64,000 bases of DNA from Crossiella sp. SN42. GTDB lineage: Bacteria > Actinomycetota > Actinomycetes > Mycobacteriales > Pseudonocardiaceae. Below, piece by piece: positions 17,486 through 25,139 of this stretch (positions within the stretch are counted from its first letter, which is position 1; each line of letters opens with the position of its first letter). Location: NCBI RefSeq assembly GCF_023897065.1, contig NZ_JAMHIV010000034.1, forward strand, positions 47,712 through 111,711, given 5' to 3'. The notes under the pieces were generated by a model that saw nothing but the letters and a program-made list of their open reading frames with translations, was not told where the DNA came from and did not search any database. The position numbers were made by a program, and so were the translations under genes.

Positions 17486-18760
17486 ATGAACAATCGCAGC
17501 AGGCTTGCCGGGGCACTGGCCACGGTGACCGTCGGGGCGATGCTGACCGCCGCCGGCGTGCTGGCGGGCGCGGGCACCGGCGTGGCCGCGCCCCCGGCCG
17601 AGCTGACCCTGGTGTACAGCTGCCCGTTCCCGTTGATCGGCGTGAAGGACATGTCGGTCAAGATCACCGTGGTCGGCCTGCCGGACAAGCCGGTGGCCGG
17701 TCAGCCCACCCCGGAGGTCGAGGTCACCGCGGTGGCCACCGTCCCGGCCGACGCCACCGCGGGGCTGAAGCTGGTCTCCGCGGCCACCATCGAGGGCAAG
17801 GCCACCGCCGACACCAAGCTGGACAACGCAGGGCTCGCCCTGGACCTCAAGGTGCCGATGACCTTCCCGAAGACCCCGATCCCGGACTCCGGGGCCTTCG
17901 ACGTGGTGGCCAAGGGCAAGGCCCCGTCCTTCGCGCTGCCCAACCCGGGCCGCACCACGATCGACGTGGGTGACTTCCTGACCACGCTGACCCCGCTCAA
18001 GGCCGACGGCACGCCGACCGGCCTGGGCACCTTCGACTCGGCCTGCACGATCAAGAAGACCGAGCCGCCGCAGAAGACCAGGCTCTACGAGGTCGACGTG
18101 CTGCCGCCCGGCGGCGGGACCACCACCACGACCAGCAGCAGCACGACCAGCAGCACCACCCCGACCACCACCTCGAGCAGCACGACCAGCCCGACCAGCA
18201 CCACCACCAGCAGCACCCAGCCGACCACCACGACCTCGAACCCGCCGTCGGACCTGGAGATCAGCTACGGGCTCAACGGCAAGTCCCAGATCAAGAAGCT
18301 CAACACCGCGGTCGTGCTCGGCCCCGGCAACTTCGACGCCAAGGTCAACCTGCAGTCCGGCGCACTCTCCGGTGACCTGTCCCTGCCCAAGACCAAGGCC
18401 AGCTTCAAGCTCTTCGGCTTCCTGCCCACCGAGGCCGCGGTGGAGCTGGTGCCCGAGGGCAAGACCACCGGCACGTTCACCGGCGGCGTGGTCAAGTCGA
18501 ACTCGAAGGTCACCATCAAGCTGCCCGACGTGCGGGTGTGGGGCATCCCGGTGGTCATCGGCGACACCTGCAAGACGACCAAGCCCTCGGACATCGCGCT
18601 GACCTCCGGGCCGAACTTCAACCCGATGGTCGGCGGCACCCTGACCGGCGACTACGAGATCGCCAAGTTCGCCGGTTGCGGCACCTTCATCACCGATGTG
18701 GTCAGCGCCGTGACCTCCGGCCCCGGCAACTCGATCACGCTCGACCTGAAGAAGAAGTAG
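17486..18760 (+). CDS. Secreted DUF6801-type protein with novel C-terminal domain
   Basis: 424 residues from ATG 17486 (GAGGAG 9 nt upstream; ATG 17480 is too close). Signal peptide to about GVAA-PP. A DUF6801-like domain (LVYSCPFPLIG start, conserved Cys pair) is followed by a 40-residue Thr/Ser linker (GTTTTTSSSTT pattern) and a 168-residue C-terminal domain starting DLEISYGLNGKSQI. That last domain recurs in the gene at 19473. Likely cell-surface or secreted; function unknown. The 235-bp gap before it is AT-rich with TTGACA at 17387 as a possible -35. Confidence 0.8.
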   Translation: MNNRSRLAGALATVTVGAMLTAAGVLAGAGTGVAAPPAELTLVYSCPFPLIGVKDMSVKITVVGLPDKPVAGQPTPEVEVTAVATVPADATAGLKLVSAATIEGKATADTKLDNAGLALDLKVPMTFPKTPIPDSGAFDVVAKGKAPSFALPNPGRTTIDVGDFLTTLTPLKADGTPTGLGTFDSACTIKKTEPPQKTRLYEVDVLPPGGGTTTTTSSSTTSSTTPTTTSSSTTSPTSTTTSSTQPTTTTSNPPSDLEISYGLNGKSQIKKLNTAVVLGPGNFDAKVNLQSGALSGDLSLPKTKASFKLFGFLPTEAAVELVPEGKTTGTFTGGVVKSNSKVTIKLPDVRVWGIPVVIGDTCKTTKPSDIALTSGPNFNPMVGGTLTGDYEIAKFAGCGTFITDVVSAVTSGPGNSITLDLKKK

Positions 18761-18837
18761 CCCGACTCCCGGGTGCGGACGGCGTCGCCGCCAGCCCGTC
18801 CGCGCCCGGGTCCCAACCTAGCCTGCCGGAGACCGCC

Positions 18838-19476
18838 ATGCGTGCCACCATCCACAGCCTGCTCGCGCTGCTCGTGCTGACCGCCTGCGGCAGCCCGGCC
18901 GCCGCGCCCGGTCACCCCGACGCCGACACCCTGTCCAGGGCCATCACCACCGCCGCCGAAAAGCAGAAGTCCGTCGCGGTGGACCTCGATCTGGGGGTGA
19001 CCGGCCGGGCCGCCTGCCGCCGGGACACCACCAGCGCCCGGTGCGAGCTGACCCAGCAAGGTGGTCAGCCGGTGACGTACGCGTTCCTGCCCGACGCGTC
19101 CTTCGTCCGGATCCCCGACGACCACCGCGCACCGGGCGCCAAGCCCTGGCTCCGCCTCACCGGCGACGGCGCTGAGCTGGCCAAACCCATGGCCGAGGTG
19201 GCCGACCGGATCCGCGACCTGTCGGACCCGCGCAAGCTCATCCCGGCCGGGGCCACCCTGGCCGCCGCGCAGACCTCACCCGAAGGTGTGAGCTACGAAG
19301 TTGCCGTGCCAGCCGGTCACAGGATCCAGTTGGTGCTGGACGGAGACGACCGGCCGGTGCGGGCGTCGATCGGAACCGTCTCGGCGAGCTACCGCGACTG
19401 GGGCGCCCCGGTTGTGGTGGACCCGCCGACCCCCGACCAGCTGGCCGAGTTCCCCACGATCCCGGCCCAGAGATGA
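18838..19476 (+). CDS. LppX/LprG-like lipoprotein
   Basis: 212 residues. Lipobox LVLTAC puts the lipidated cysteine at residue 17. The rest (AITTAAEKQKSVAVDLDL, DLSDPRKLIPAGATL, ASYRDWGAPVVVDPPTPDQ) follows the LppX/LprAFG-type fold, half-barrels that carry lipids in mycobacteria. GGAG is 8 nt before ATG 18838. The last codons overlap the next gene by 4 bp (ATGA), so the two are one unit; together with the upstream gene it forms a small envelope cluster. Confidence 0.75.
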   Translation: MRATIHSLLALLVLTACGSPAAAPGHPDADTLSRAITTAAEKQKSVAVDLDLGVTGRAACRRDTTSARCELTQQGGQPVTYAFLPDASFVRIPDDHRAPGAKPWLRLTGDGAELAKPMAEVADRIRDLSDPRKLIPAGATLAAAQTSPEGVSYEVAVPAGHRIQLVLDGDDRPVRASIGTVSASYRDWGAPVVVDPPTPDQLAEFPTIPAQR

Positions 19477-20648
19477 CCAGGGAGTCCTATGCCGCTCACC
19501 AGTGGCGATGGCGGTTGACCGGTCTCGCCACCGTCCTGGCCACCACAGCCGTGGTGATCACCGCCGGCGCCGCACCCGCCGAGCACAACGCCCCACTGAC
19601 CACCGAGCCGGGCCAGGGGAGTGGCGCTGGTCAGGCAAGCCCGTGCCTGACCAGCGCGCTCCCCGCGGCCCAGCTGGTTTCCCCCCAGCTTGTGTCCCCA
19701 CAGCGCCAGGCACCACTGCCTGGTGACCGGCTGACGGCCCGGTCCGCCATCGAGCCGTCGGCCACGCCCACCGCGCCGATCCCGGGGTCTCCGACGGCCC
19801 CGGGGTCGGCGCGCCCCGCCGCAGCCCCCAGTCCCGCAGCCCCCAGTCCCGGCCCGGCCCCCAGTCCCGGCCCGGCGACCAGTCCCGGCCCGGCGACCAG
19901 TCCCGGTCCGACGACCAGCCCCGGTCCCTCGACCAGTCCTGGCCCCACGAGTAGCCCCGCTCCCACGACCAGCTCCGGCCCACCACCAGTCACCAGCCCA
20001 CCGCCCACCTCCTCGCCCGGTCCGAGCCCATCCCCGAGCCCCGGACCGAGCCCAACCCCCGGCCCCGGACCGAGCCCCAGCCCCGGCCCGTGCCCCACCC
20101 CGCTCATCCCCGGCGCGTCCCCGACCGCCGACATCGAGCTGCGCCACGACGTCCGCACCACCTCCCGGATCCGCAAGCTCGGCTCGGAGCTGACCACCGC
20201 CCCCGGCGTCATGCAGACCACGGTCAACCTCGGCACCGGCAAGCTCACCGGCACCCTGGCCATCCCGCCGAGCCGGTCCTACTTCGTCGTGCTGGGCTTC
20301 GTGCCCTCCACCGCCACCGTCGAGTTCGAGCCGGTCGGCCCCGCGGCGGGCACGCTGCCCGGCGGCAAGCTGGACATCACGGTCAACCTGCGGCTGCGCC
20401 TGCGTGACGTCCGCCAGGCCGGCGTGCCCCTCGACGTCGGCCCCGGCTGTCGCACCGAGGAGCCGATGGTCATCCGGCTGGTCGGGGACCTGCCGATCCT
20501 GCCGAACACCGACTACCGCTACACCTCGGTGTTCCGGATCCCGCCGTTCACCGGGTGCGGGGTGCGGGAGGACCTCAGCCCGCTGTTCACCGGCCTGGTG
20601 TCAGGACCGGACAACCAACTGGTCACGACGTTGCGATTGCGGAACTGA
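19473..20648 (+). CDS. Secreted Pro/Ser-rich protein with the same novel C-terminal domain
   Basis: 391 residues. Starts inside the stop of the lipoprotein gene. A signal peptide (LTGLATVLATTAVVITAG) is followed by a long linker (residues about 40-215) of TSPGPA/TSPGPS repeats, then a 172-residue domain starting DIELRHDVRTTSRIRKL. That domain aligns end to end with the C-terminus of the protein at 17486, including Cys pairs GPGCRTEE/GDTCKTT and TGCGV/AGCGT. There is no DUF6801 part. A surface or secreted paralogue; function unknown. Confidence 0.75.
   Translation: MTRESYAAHQWRWRLTGLATVLATTAVVITAGAAPAEHNAPLTTEPGQGSGAGQASPCLTSALPAAQLVSPQLVSPQRQAPLPGDRLTARSAIEPSATPTAPIPGSPTAPGSARPAAAPSPAAPSPGPAPSPGPATSPGPATSPGPTTSPGPSTSPGPTSSPAPTTSSGPPPVTSPPPTSSPGPSPSPSPGPSPTPGPGPSPSPGPCPTPLIPGASPTADIELRHDVRTTSRIRKLGSELTTAPGVMQTTVNLGTGKLTGTLAIPPSRSYFVVLGFVPSTATVEFEPVGPAAGTLPGGKLDITVNLRLRLRDVRQAGVPLDVGPGCRTEEPMVIRLVGDLPILPNTDYRYTSVFRIPPFTGCGVREDLSPLFTGLVSGPDNQLVTTLRLRN
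19838..20092 (+). repeat. Imperfect 18-bp tandem repeat (TSPGPx linker)
   Basis: In-frame minisatellite of the type ACCAGTCCCGGCCCGGCG with variants, encoding T-S-P-G-P-x units. Typical of extended, rigid linkers in secreted proteins; copy number may vary between strains. Confidence 0.7.
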
Positions 20649-20737
20649 GGCCGCTTTGTGCGCCACGTCACGGCGGCGTCACGCTCCGTCGTCGCATGCT
20701 GGGGGCACTGATCTTTGTCCAGGTGAGAGGGCAGCCC

Positions 20738-21151
20738 ATGCGCGCGTCGTCCGAACTGACCACTAGGCGTCCCCCGATGCCGTCCTATCGGTTCCGGGTG
20801 GCGGTGGACGGCGATGTGATGGCGTTTGTCCGGGTCACCGGCCTGCAGACCGGGCGAGAACCGCTGGGGGCACGGCGGCACAACGTCGACTTCACGCTCA
20901 CCCGGGGGGTGTGCGCGGCGCGCGGCGAACTGTGGAACTGGCTGGGCACGGCCTGGGGCGACCGGGTGGCGGAGCGGGACCTGTCGATCAGCCTGACCAA
21001 CGACCCCGGCCCCGAGCTGCTGGTCACCTGGCGGGTGCGCAGCGCCTTCCCGACCCGGATCGCCGCGCCCAGCTTCGACACCCGGCACGACCAGGTCGCC
21101 ATCGCCGAGCTGACCATGTCCGCGGAGTCGATGAGCGTGGAGTACCACTGA
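20738..21151 (+). CDS. Orphan gp19-like phage tail-tube family protein
   Basis: 137 residues (125 from ATG 20777). Beta-rich sequence with SYRFRVAVDGDVMAFVRVTG at the start, RGELWNWLGTAWG in the middle and VAIAELTMSAESMSVEYH at the end, the pattern of T4 gp19-like tube proteins used by phage tails and contractile injection systems. No sheath, baseplate, spike or ATPase gene is near. It may be a remnant, or a tube paralogue recruited for another purpose. GAGAGG lies 8 nt before ATG 20738. Confidence 0.75.
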   Translation: MRASSELTTRRPPMPSYRFRVAVDGDVMAFVRVTGLQTGREPLGARRHNVDFTLTRGVCAARGELWNWLGTAWGDRVAERDLSISLTNDPGPELLVTWRVRSAFPTRIAAPSFDTRHDQVAIAELTMSAESMSVEYH

Positions 21152-21155
21152 CCCC

Positions 21156-22343
21156 TCAGGGGTGCGGGTGCAGCAGCCGCTCCGCCCGCAGCGCCAGCTC
21201 CAGCGCCAGCCGCTGGTCCGGGTCGGTGAGCTGGTCGCCGAAGAGCCGTTCCAGCTGGTGCAACCGGTAGCGCACGGTCTGCGGGTGCACATCGAGGTCC
21301 GCGGCGATCTCCAGGGCGTTGCGGCGGCTGCTCAGCCAGGCCAGCAGGGTGTCGGCCAGGCGGCGGCGCTGCTTCGGGGTGAGGTCGTCCAGCGGGGTCA
21401 GGCAGCGCCGGGCCAGTTCGCCGATGAGGAACTCGTCGGCGAACAGGCACAGCGTGGGCAGCTCGTCAGCGCACCAGGTCACCGGCCGGTCCGGCAGCAG
21501 GTCGCGCTGCACCAAGCGCAGGGCCCGGCGCGCGCCGCGCAGCGAGATCGCCGCCTCGGCCAGTGGCACCGGCAGGCCGACCGCGGCCCGCCAGCCGTTG
21601 AGGTTGCGGGCCAGGTCGCGCAGGTGCCGTTCCGGATCGGCGGTGACCAGGCAGGGCAGCTCGCCCTCCAGGTCGACCAGCACCTCGGCGGTCAGCGCGG
21701 GCGGGCTGAGGGTGTGCTGGTCGCCGCGGGGTTCCAGGGCCACCGCGACCACGGTCTCCGGCACGGTCCAGCGGGCCGCCTCGGCGTGCTGGAGCAGCAC
21801 CCGCCGGGAGGGCGGCGGGTCGGCCAGGATCAGCTCCAGCAGGCGGCGGCGCCTGCGTTCCCGGCTGCCCGCGGCCCTGCGCTGGGCCTCGGTGTAGCCG
21901 TCCACGGCCAGCGCGGACAGCTCCTCGACATAGGCGAAGATCGCCTCGGCGGCGGTGAACAGCAGCTCCGGCGGCGCGCCCATGCTCTGCCCGACTGCGG
22001 AGACGTGCCGCCAGGCCACCTTGCCGCCGACCCGGTACGCGGTCTGCAACGCGTTCGCGCTGCGGCCCTCGTGGAACTCCACCATGCCCCGGTGACGCAG
22101 GTAGCTGGCCCACTCGTCACTGCGGAACTTCGGGTCGCCGAGGTGGTCGATGCAGTACAGGATCGCCTTCTCGATCGCCTCGACGATGACCGCCTCGTGC
22201 TCGCTGCCCAGCAGCGCCTCGTACTCCGGCACCGCGCGCCGGATCTCCTGGATCATGTCCGCGGTCATGCGCCCCACGTGCGGACGGAACGGGCGGGCGA
22301 ACTCCTTGGGGATGGTCGACCACAGCCGACTCGCCAGACGCAT
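21156..22343 (-). CDS. PucR/CdaR-family transcriptional regulator
   Basis: 395 residues from ATG 22343 (RLASRLWSTIPKEFARPFRP matches family N-termini). A helical sensor half is followed by a GGDEF-like middle and the C-terminal PucR helix-turn-helix (ADTLLAWLSSRRNALEIAAD then HPQTVRYRLHQLERLFG, last 65 residues). Members respond to small metabolites and control purine, amino-acid or lipid genes. The secreted lipase gene is divergent and is the obvious target. No Shine-Dalgarno sequence; see the promoter. Confidence 0.85.
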   Translation of the reverse strand: MRLASRLWSTIPKEFARPFRPHVGRMTADMIQEIRRAVPEYEALLGSEHEAVIVEAIEKAILYCIDHLGDPKFRSDEWASYLRHRGMVEFHEGRSANALQTAYRVGGKVAWRHVSAVGQSMGAPPELLFTAAEAIFAYVEELSALAVDGYTEAQRRAAGSRERRRRRLLELILADPPPSRRVLLQHAEAARWTVPETVVAVALEPRGDQHTLSPPALTAEVLVDLEGELPCLVTADPERHLRDLARNLNGWRAAVGLPVPLAEAAISLRGARRALRLVQRDLLPDRPVTWCADELPTLCLFADEFLIGELARRCLTPLDDLTPKQRRRLADTLLAWLSSRRNALEIAADLDVHPQTVRYRLHQLERLFGDQLTDPDQRLALELALRAERLLHPHP

Positions 22344-22348
22344 ACCGT

Positions 22349-22379
22349 GTATTAGCTGAGCCGCCGCCAATTCTGTCAA
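22349..22379 (-). promoter_or_regulatory. Promoter of the PucR gene, leaderless type
   Basis: Minus strand: consensus -35 TTGACA (22379-22374), 19-nt spacer, -10-like TAATAC (22354-22349), then only 5 nt to ATG 22343. The in-frame TTG at 22379 is therefore part of the promoter, not a start codon. The spacing is long, so strength is uncertain. Confidence 0.45.
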
Positions 22380-22579
22380 ATGTGAACATTTCTCTGTCGA
22401 GAGACGTCGCCTGATCGTGTGAGGTCCTCGTGGTGAGGTGCGTATTTCCGGCGGCGGTTTTGTGAGGTGATGACAAAGAATAGTACTTCGGGCGCAGTGG
22501 GGTCAGTGGTAGTTTTGCGGAGTCGGCCAGCTGGCCAATTCCCTGTTTTCACCAAGTCGTGCGGCTCGGAGGTCGAGCG

Positions 22580-23752
22580 ATGTCACGTTCCATTCGCCGC
22601 GTTGTGCCGGCGTTGCTCAGCGCCCTGTTGCTGGCAGCGCTGCTGCCACCGGCAGCCCTCGCGGAGGACAGCTTCTACCAGCCGCCGGACCCGTTGCCGG
22701 CCGGCGCGCCGGGCGACCTCGTCCGCTCCCGGGTCTCGGACAACCCGCCGACCAGGGCGAAGGCCAAGGCCTGGCAGGTGATGTACCTGTCCACCAACGC
22801 GCTGGGCCAGCGGCACGCGGTGACCGGCACCGTGCTGGTGCCCAAGGACGTCGATCCCAAGACCGCGCCGGTGGTGGGCCTGGCGGTGGGCACGCACGGC
22901 CCGGCCTTCCGCTGCACGCCCTCGCGGATGATCGACGTCGGCGCGCTGTACGAGCAGCCCGCGGTGACCGACCTGCTGACCCGCGGCTACGCGGTGGCCA
23001 TCACCGACTACGAGGGCTACCGGCCGGAGCCGCGCACCACCTACACCGTCGGCCGCTCGATGGGCACCGCGGTGCTCGACGTGGTCCGGGCGGCGCTGCG
23101 GCTGCCGGGCACCGGGTTGTCCGCAGGCGCCAAGGTCGCCCTGCGCGGCTACTCCCAGGGTGGCGGCGCGGCCATGTGGGCGGGGGAGTTGCAGCCGTCC
23201 TACGCCCCGGAGCTGAACCTGGTCGGCGTGGTCGGCGGCGGCGTCCCGGCGGACCTGATCCAGGTGGCGCTGCCGCTGGACGGCAAGCGCGGCTACGGCT
23301 TGCTGGCCACCGCGCTGATGGGCCTGGACCGGGCCTATCCGGAGCTCAAGCTGGATGACTACCTCAACGACAAGGGGCGGGCGGAGTACGCGCGGATGCA
23401 GCGCGAGGCCTGCACGGTGGAGCTGCTCACCTGGTACCCCAACGGCAGGCTGGCCGACCACACCACCACGAGCCCGGTGCTGACCCCGCCCTGGCTGGCC
23501 AGGGTCAGGGAGAACAAGCTGGGCGGCAACAAGATCCAGGTCCCGGTCTTCCAATACCACGGCGACAACGACGACCTGGTGTACCCGCCGCAGGCCAAGG
23601 AGCTCTTCGCCGCCTACTGCCGGCTGGGGGTCAACGCGCGCTGGCAGGGCTACCCCAGCGACCACATCACGCTGGTCTACACCGGCAACGAGGCCGCCCA
23701 CCAGTTCCTGGCCGACCGGTTCGCCGGCCAGCCGGCCACCTCCGGGTGCTGA
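22580..23752 (+). CDS. Secreted lipase (secretory LIP family)
   Basis: 390 residues from ATG 22580, GGAGG 7 nt upstream. Signal peptide (LSALLLAALLPPAALA-ED). Alpha/beta-hydrolase of the Candida-type secretory lipase family: early SRVSDNPPTRAKAKAWQVMY, VGTHGP oxyanion region, nucleophile GYSQGGG, late YHGDNDDLVYPPQ and SDHITL with catalytic Asp and His. It hydrolyses extracellular acylglycerols or esters. The divergent PucR-type gene probably controls it. The 236-bp gap upstream holds no other gene. Confidence 0.85.
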   Translation: MSRSIRRVVPALLSALLLAALLPPAALAEDSFYQPPDPLPAGAPGDLVRSRVSDNPPTRAKAKAWQVMYLSTNALGQRHAVTGTVLVPKDVDPKTAPVVGLAVGTHGPAFRCTPSRMIDVGALYEQPAVTDLLTRGYAVAITDYEGYRPEPRTTYTVGRSMGTAVLDVVRAALRLPGTGLSAGAKVALRGYSQGGGAAMWAGELQPSYAPELNLVGVVGGGVPADLIQVALPLDGKRGYGLLATALMGLDRAYPELKLDDYLNDKGRAEYARMQREACTVELLTWYPNGRLADHTTTSPVLTPPWLARVRENKLGGNKIQVPVFQYHGDNDDLVYPPQAKELFAAYCRLGVNARWQGYPSDHITLVYTGNEAAHQFLADRFAGQPATSGC

Positions 23753-23765
23753 TCACCGGGAGCCC

Positions 23766-23794
23766 TTGACAAAAAAATTTGTCCAAGCCACGAT
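23766..23794 (+). promoter_or_regulatory. Leaderless promoter with overlapping operator (ArsR gene)
   Basis: TTGACA (23766-23771), a 17-nt spacer, and CACGAT (23789-23794) end 6 nt before ATG 23801, which has no ribosome site. GACAAA-AAAA-TTTGTC (23768-23783) is an inverted repeat over the -35 and spacer. This is exactly where an autoregulating ArsR-type repressor would bind. Confidence 0.6.
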
Positions 23795-23800
23795 GGCCGC

Positions 23801-24418
23801 ATGGAAGATGTCGCGGTGATCGAGGACGCGGCCGCGGCGGAGAGCAGTCTGGATCCGCTGCGGTCGCGTCTGCTCGCCGAGCTGGCCGAGCCGGGCTCGG
23901 CCAGCTCGCTGGCCGCGCGGGTGGGCGTGGCCCGGCAGAAGGTCAACTACCACCTGCGGGAACTGGAGAAGCACGGCCTGGTCGAACTGGTGGAGGAACG
24001 CCGCAAGGGCAACTTCACCGAGCGGGTGCTGCGCGCGACCGCCGCCTCCTACGTCATCTCGCCCGCCGCGCTGGGCGCGGTGCAGCCCGATCCGGCGCGC
24101 TCGCCGGACCAGCTCTCCGCGCGCTGGCTGCTCGCGCTGGCCGCCCGGCTGGTCCGCGACGTCGGCCACCTGATCACCGGCAGCCGCAAGGCTGGCAAGC
24201 CGGTGGCCACCTACGCCCTGGACGGCGAGATCAGGTTCGCCTCGGCGGAGCAGCGGGCCGCCTTCGCCCGTGAGCTGGCCGCCGCGGTGGCAGGGCTGGT
24301 GGGCAAGTACCACGATGAGACAGCGGCGGGCGGCCGCGCGCACCGGGTGCTGGTGGCCGTGCACCCGAGCGTGCGACCGGTGCTCGCCGACGACGTCAAC
24401 ACTGGCAAGGAGTCCTGA
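23801..24418 (+). CDS. ArsR-type winged-helix regulator
   Basis: 205 residues. Winged helix at residues about 20-90 (SRLLAELAEPGSASSLAARV, VARQKVNYHLRELEKHGLVE, RRKGNFTERVLRAT), then a helical C-terminal domain. No metal-binding Cys motif. Its stop overlaps the start of the SRPBCC gene (TGATG), so the pair works as a unit, as in many ArsR-SRPBCC pairs. It probably represses its own operon through the palindrome at 23768. A fused version of the same pair occurs at 60527. Confidence 0.85.
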   Translation: MEDVAVIEDAAAAESSLDPLRSRLLAELAEPGSASSLAARVGVARQKVNYHLRELEKHGLVELVEERRKGNFTERVLRATAASYVISPAALGAVQPDPARSPDQLSARWLLALAARLVRDVGHLITGSRKAGKPVATYALDGEIRFASAEQRAAFARELAAAVAGLVGKYHDETAAGGRAHRVLVAVHPSVRPVLADDVNTGKES

Positions 24419-25137
24419 TGGGACGGAAGTTCGAGCTGCGCAAGGAAGTCGAGCTGGCGGCCACCCCGCAACAGGTGTGGGACGCGATCGCGACCGGGCC
24501 GGGCATGGAGGCCTGGTTCATGGCCCAGCCCGCGCCGGACGCCGGCGCCTGCGAGGTGTGGCAGCCGCCCGCGCACCTGTCCATCACCACCCCGGCCGGC
24601 CCGGACGGCTCCTTCCACGCCTTCGAGTACCTGATCGAGGCCAAGGACGGCGGCAGCACCGTGCTGCGGTTCGTGCACAGCGGCTTCCTCGGCGATGACT
24701 GGGGCGCGGAGTACGAGGGCATGACCAGCCGCGGCTGGGACATGTACCTGCACACCCTGGCCGAGTACTTCCGGCACTTCGCCGGCCGGCCCGCGGTCTA
24801 CCTCACCGCGGAGGGACCGGAGGCCTCGGCCAAGCCGGAGGCCTGGCCGGTGCTGCTGCGCGGCCTGGGCCTGGAACGCGACCCCGCGCTGGGCGAGCGG
24901 GTGCGGCTGACCCCGGCCGGGCTGCCGCCGATCGAGGGCGTGGTGGACTGGGTGGAGGAGCCCGGCGGCGACTTCCTCGCGGTGCGCGCCGAGGACGGGC
25001 TGTACCGCTTCCACGGCCGCGCGGCGCTGGGCATGGCCATCGCGGTCGGCCACCACGTCTACACCCCGGTCGACCGGGCCGCCGCCGACGAGGCGTGGGC
25101 GCGGTGGCTGCACGGGCTGTACCCGGCGCAGGGCTGA
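24418..25137 (+). CDS. SRPBCC (AHSA1-like) domain protein
   Basis: 239 residues. Helix-grip START-like fold: FELRKEVELAATPQQVWDAI, GPGMEAWFMA, GWDMYLHTLAEYFRHF at residues about 3-125, followed by a second half (GERVRLTPAGLPPIEGVVDW, YTPVDRAAADEAW) that may be another partial helix-grip domain. These proteins bind hydrophobic ligands in the cytoplasm; the ligand is unknown. Translationally coupled to the ArsR gene upstream, and the IclR gene begins 2 bp after its stop. Confidence 0.8.
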   Translation: MGRKFELRKEVELAATPQQVWDAIATGPGMEAWFMAQPAPDAGACEVWQPPAHLSITTPAGPDGSFHAFEYLIEAKDGGSTVLRFVHSGFLGDDWGAEYEGMTSRGWDMYLHTLAEYFRHFAGRPAVYLTAEGPEASAKPEAWPVLLRGLGLERDPALGERVRLTPAGLPPIEGVVDWVEEPGGDFLAVRAEDGLYRFHGRAALGMAIAVGHHVYTPVDRAAADEAWARWLHGLYPAQG

Positions 25138-25139
25138 GC

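Noticed and set aside
19838..20092. CRISPR-like array in the TSPGP repeat tract
   Set aside because: Contiguous 18-bp coding repeats without spacers.
20738..21151. Prophage or contractile injection system
   Set aside because: Only one tube-like gene; no integrase, terminase, portal, sheath or baseplate genes nearby.
25095..25139. IclR start 15 codons upstream
   Set aside because: This lies within the SRPBCC gene; ATG 25140, 2 bp after the stop, fits the family N-terminus.
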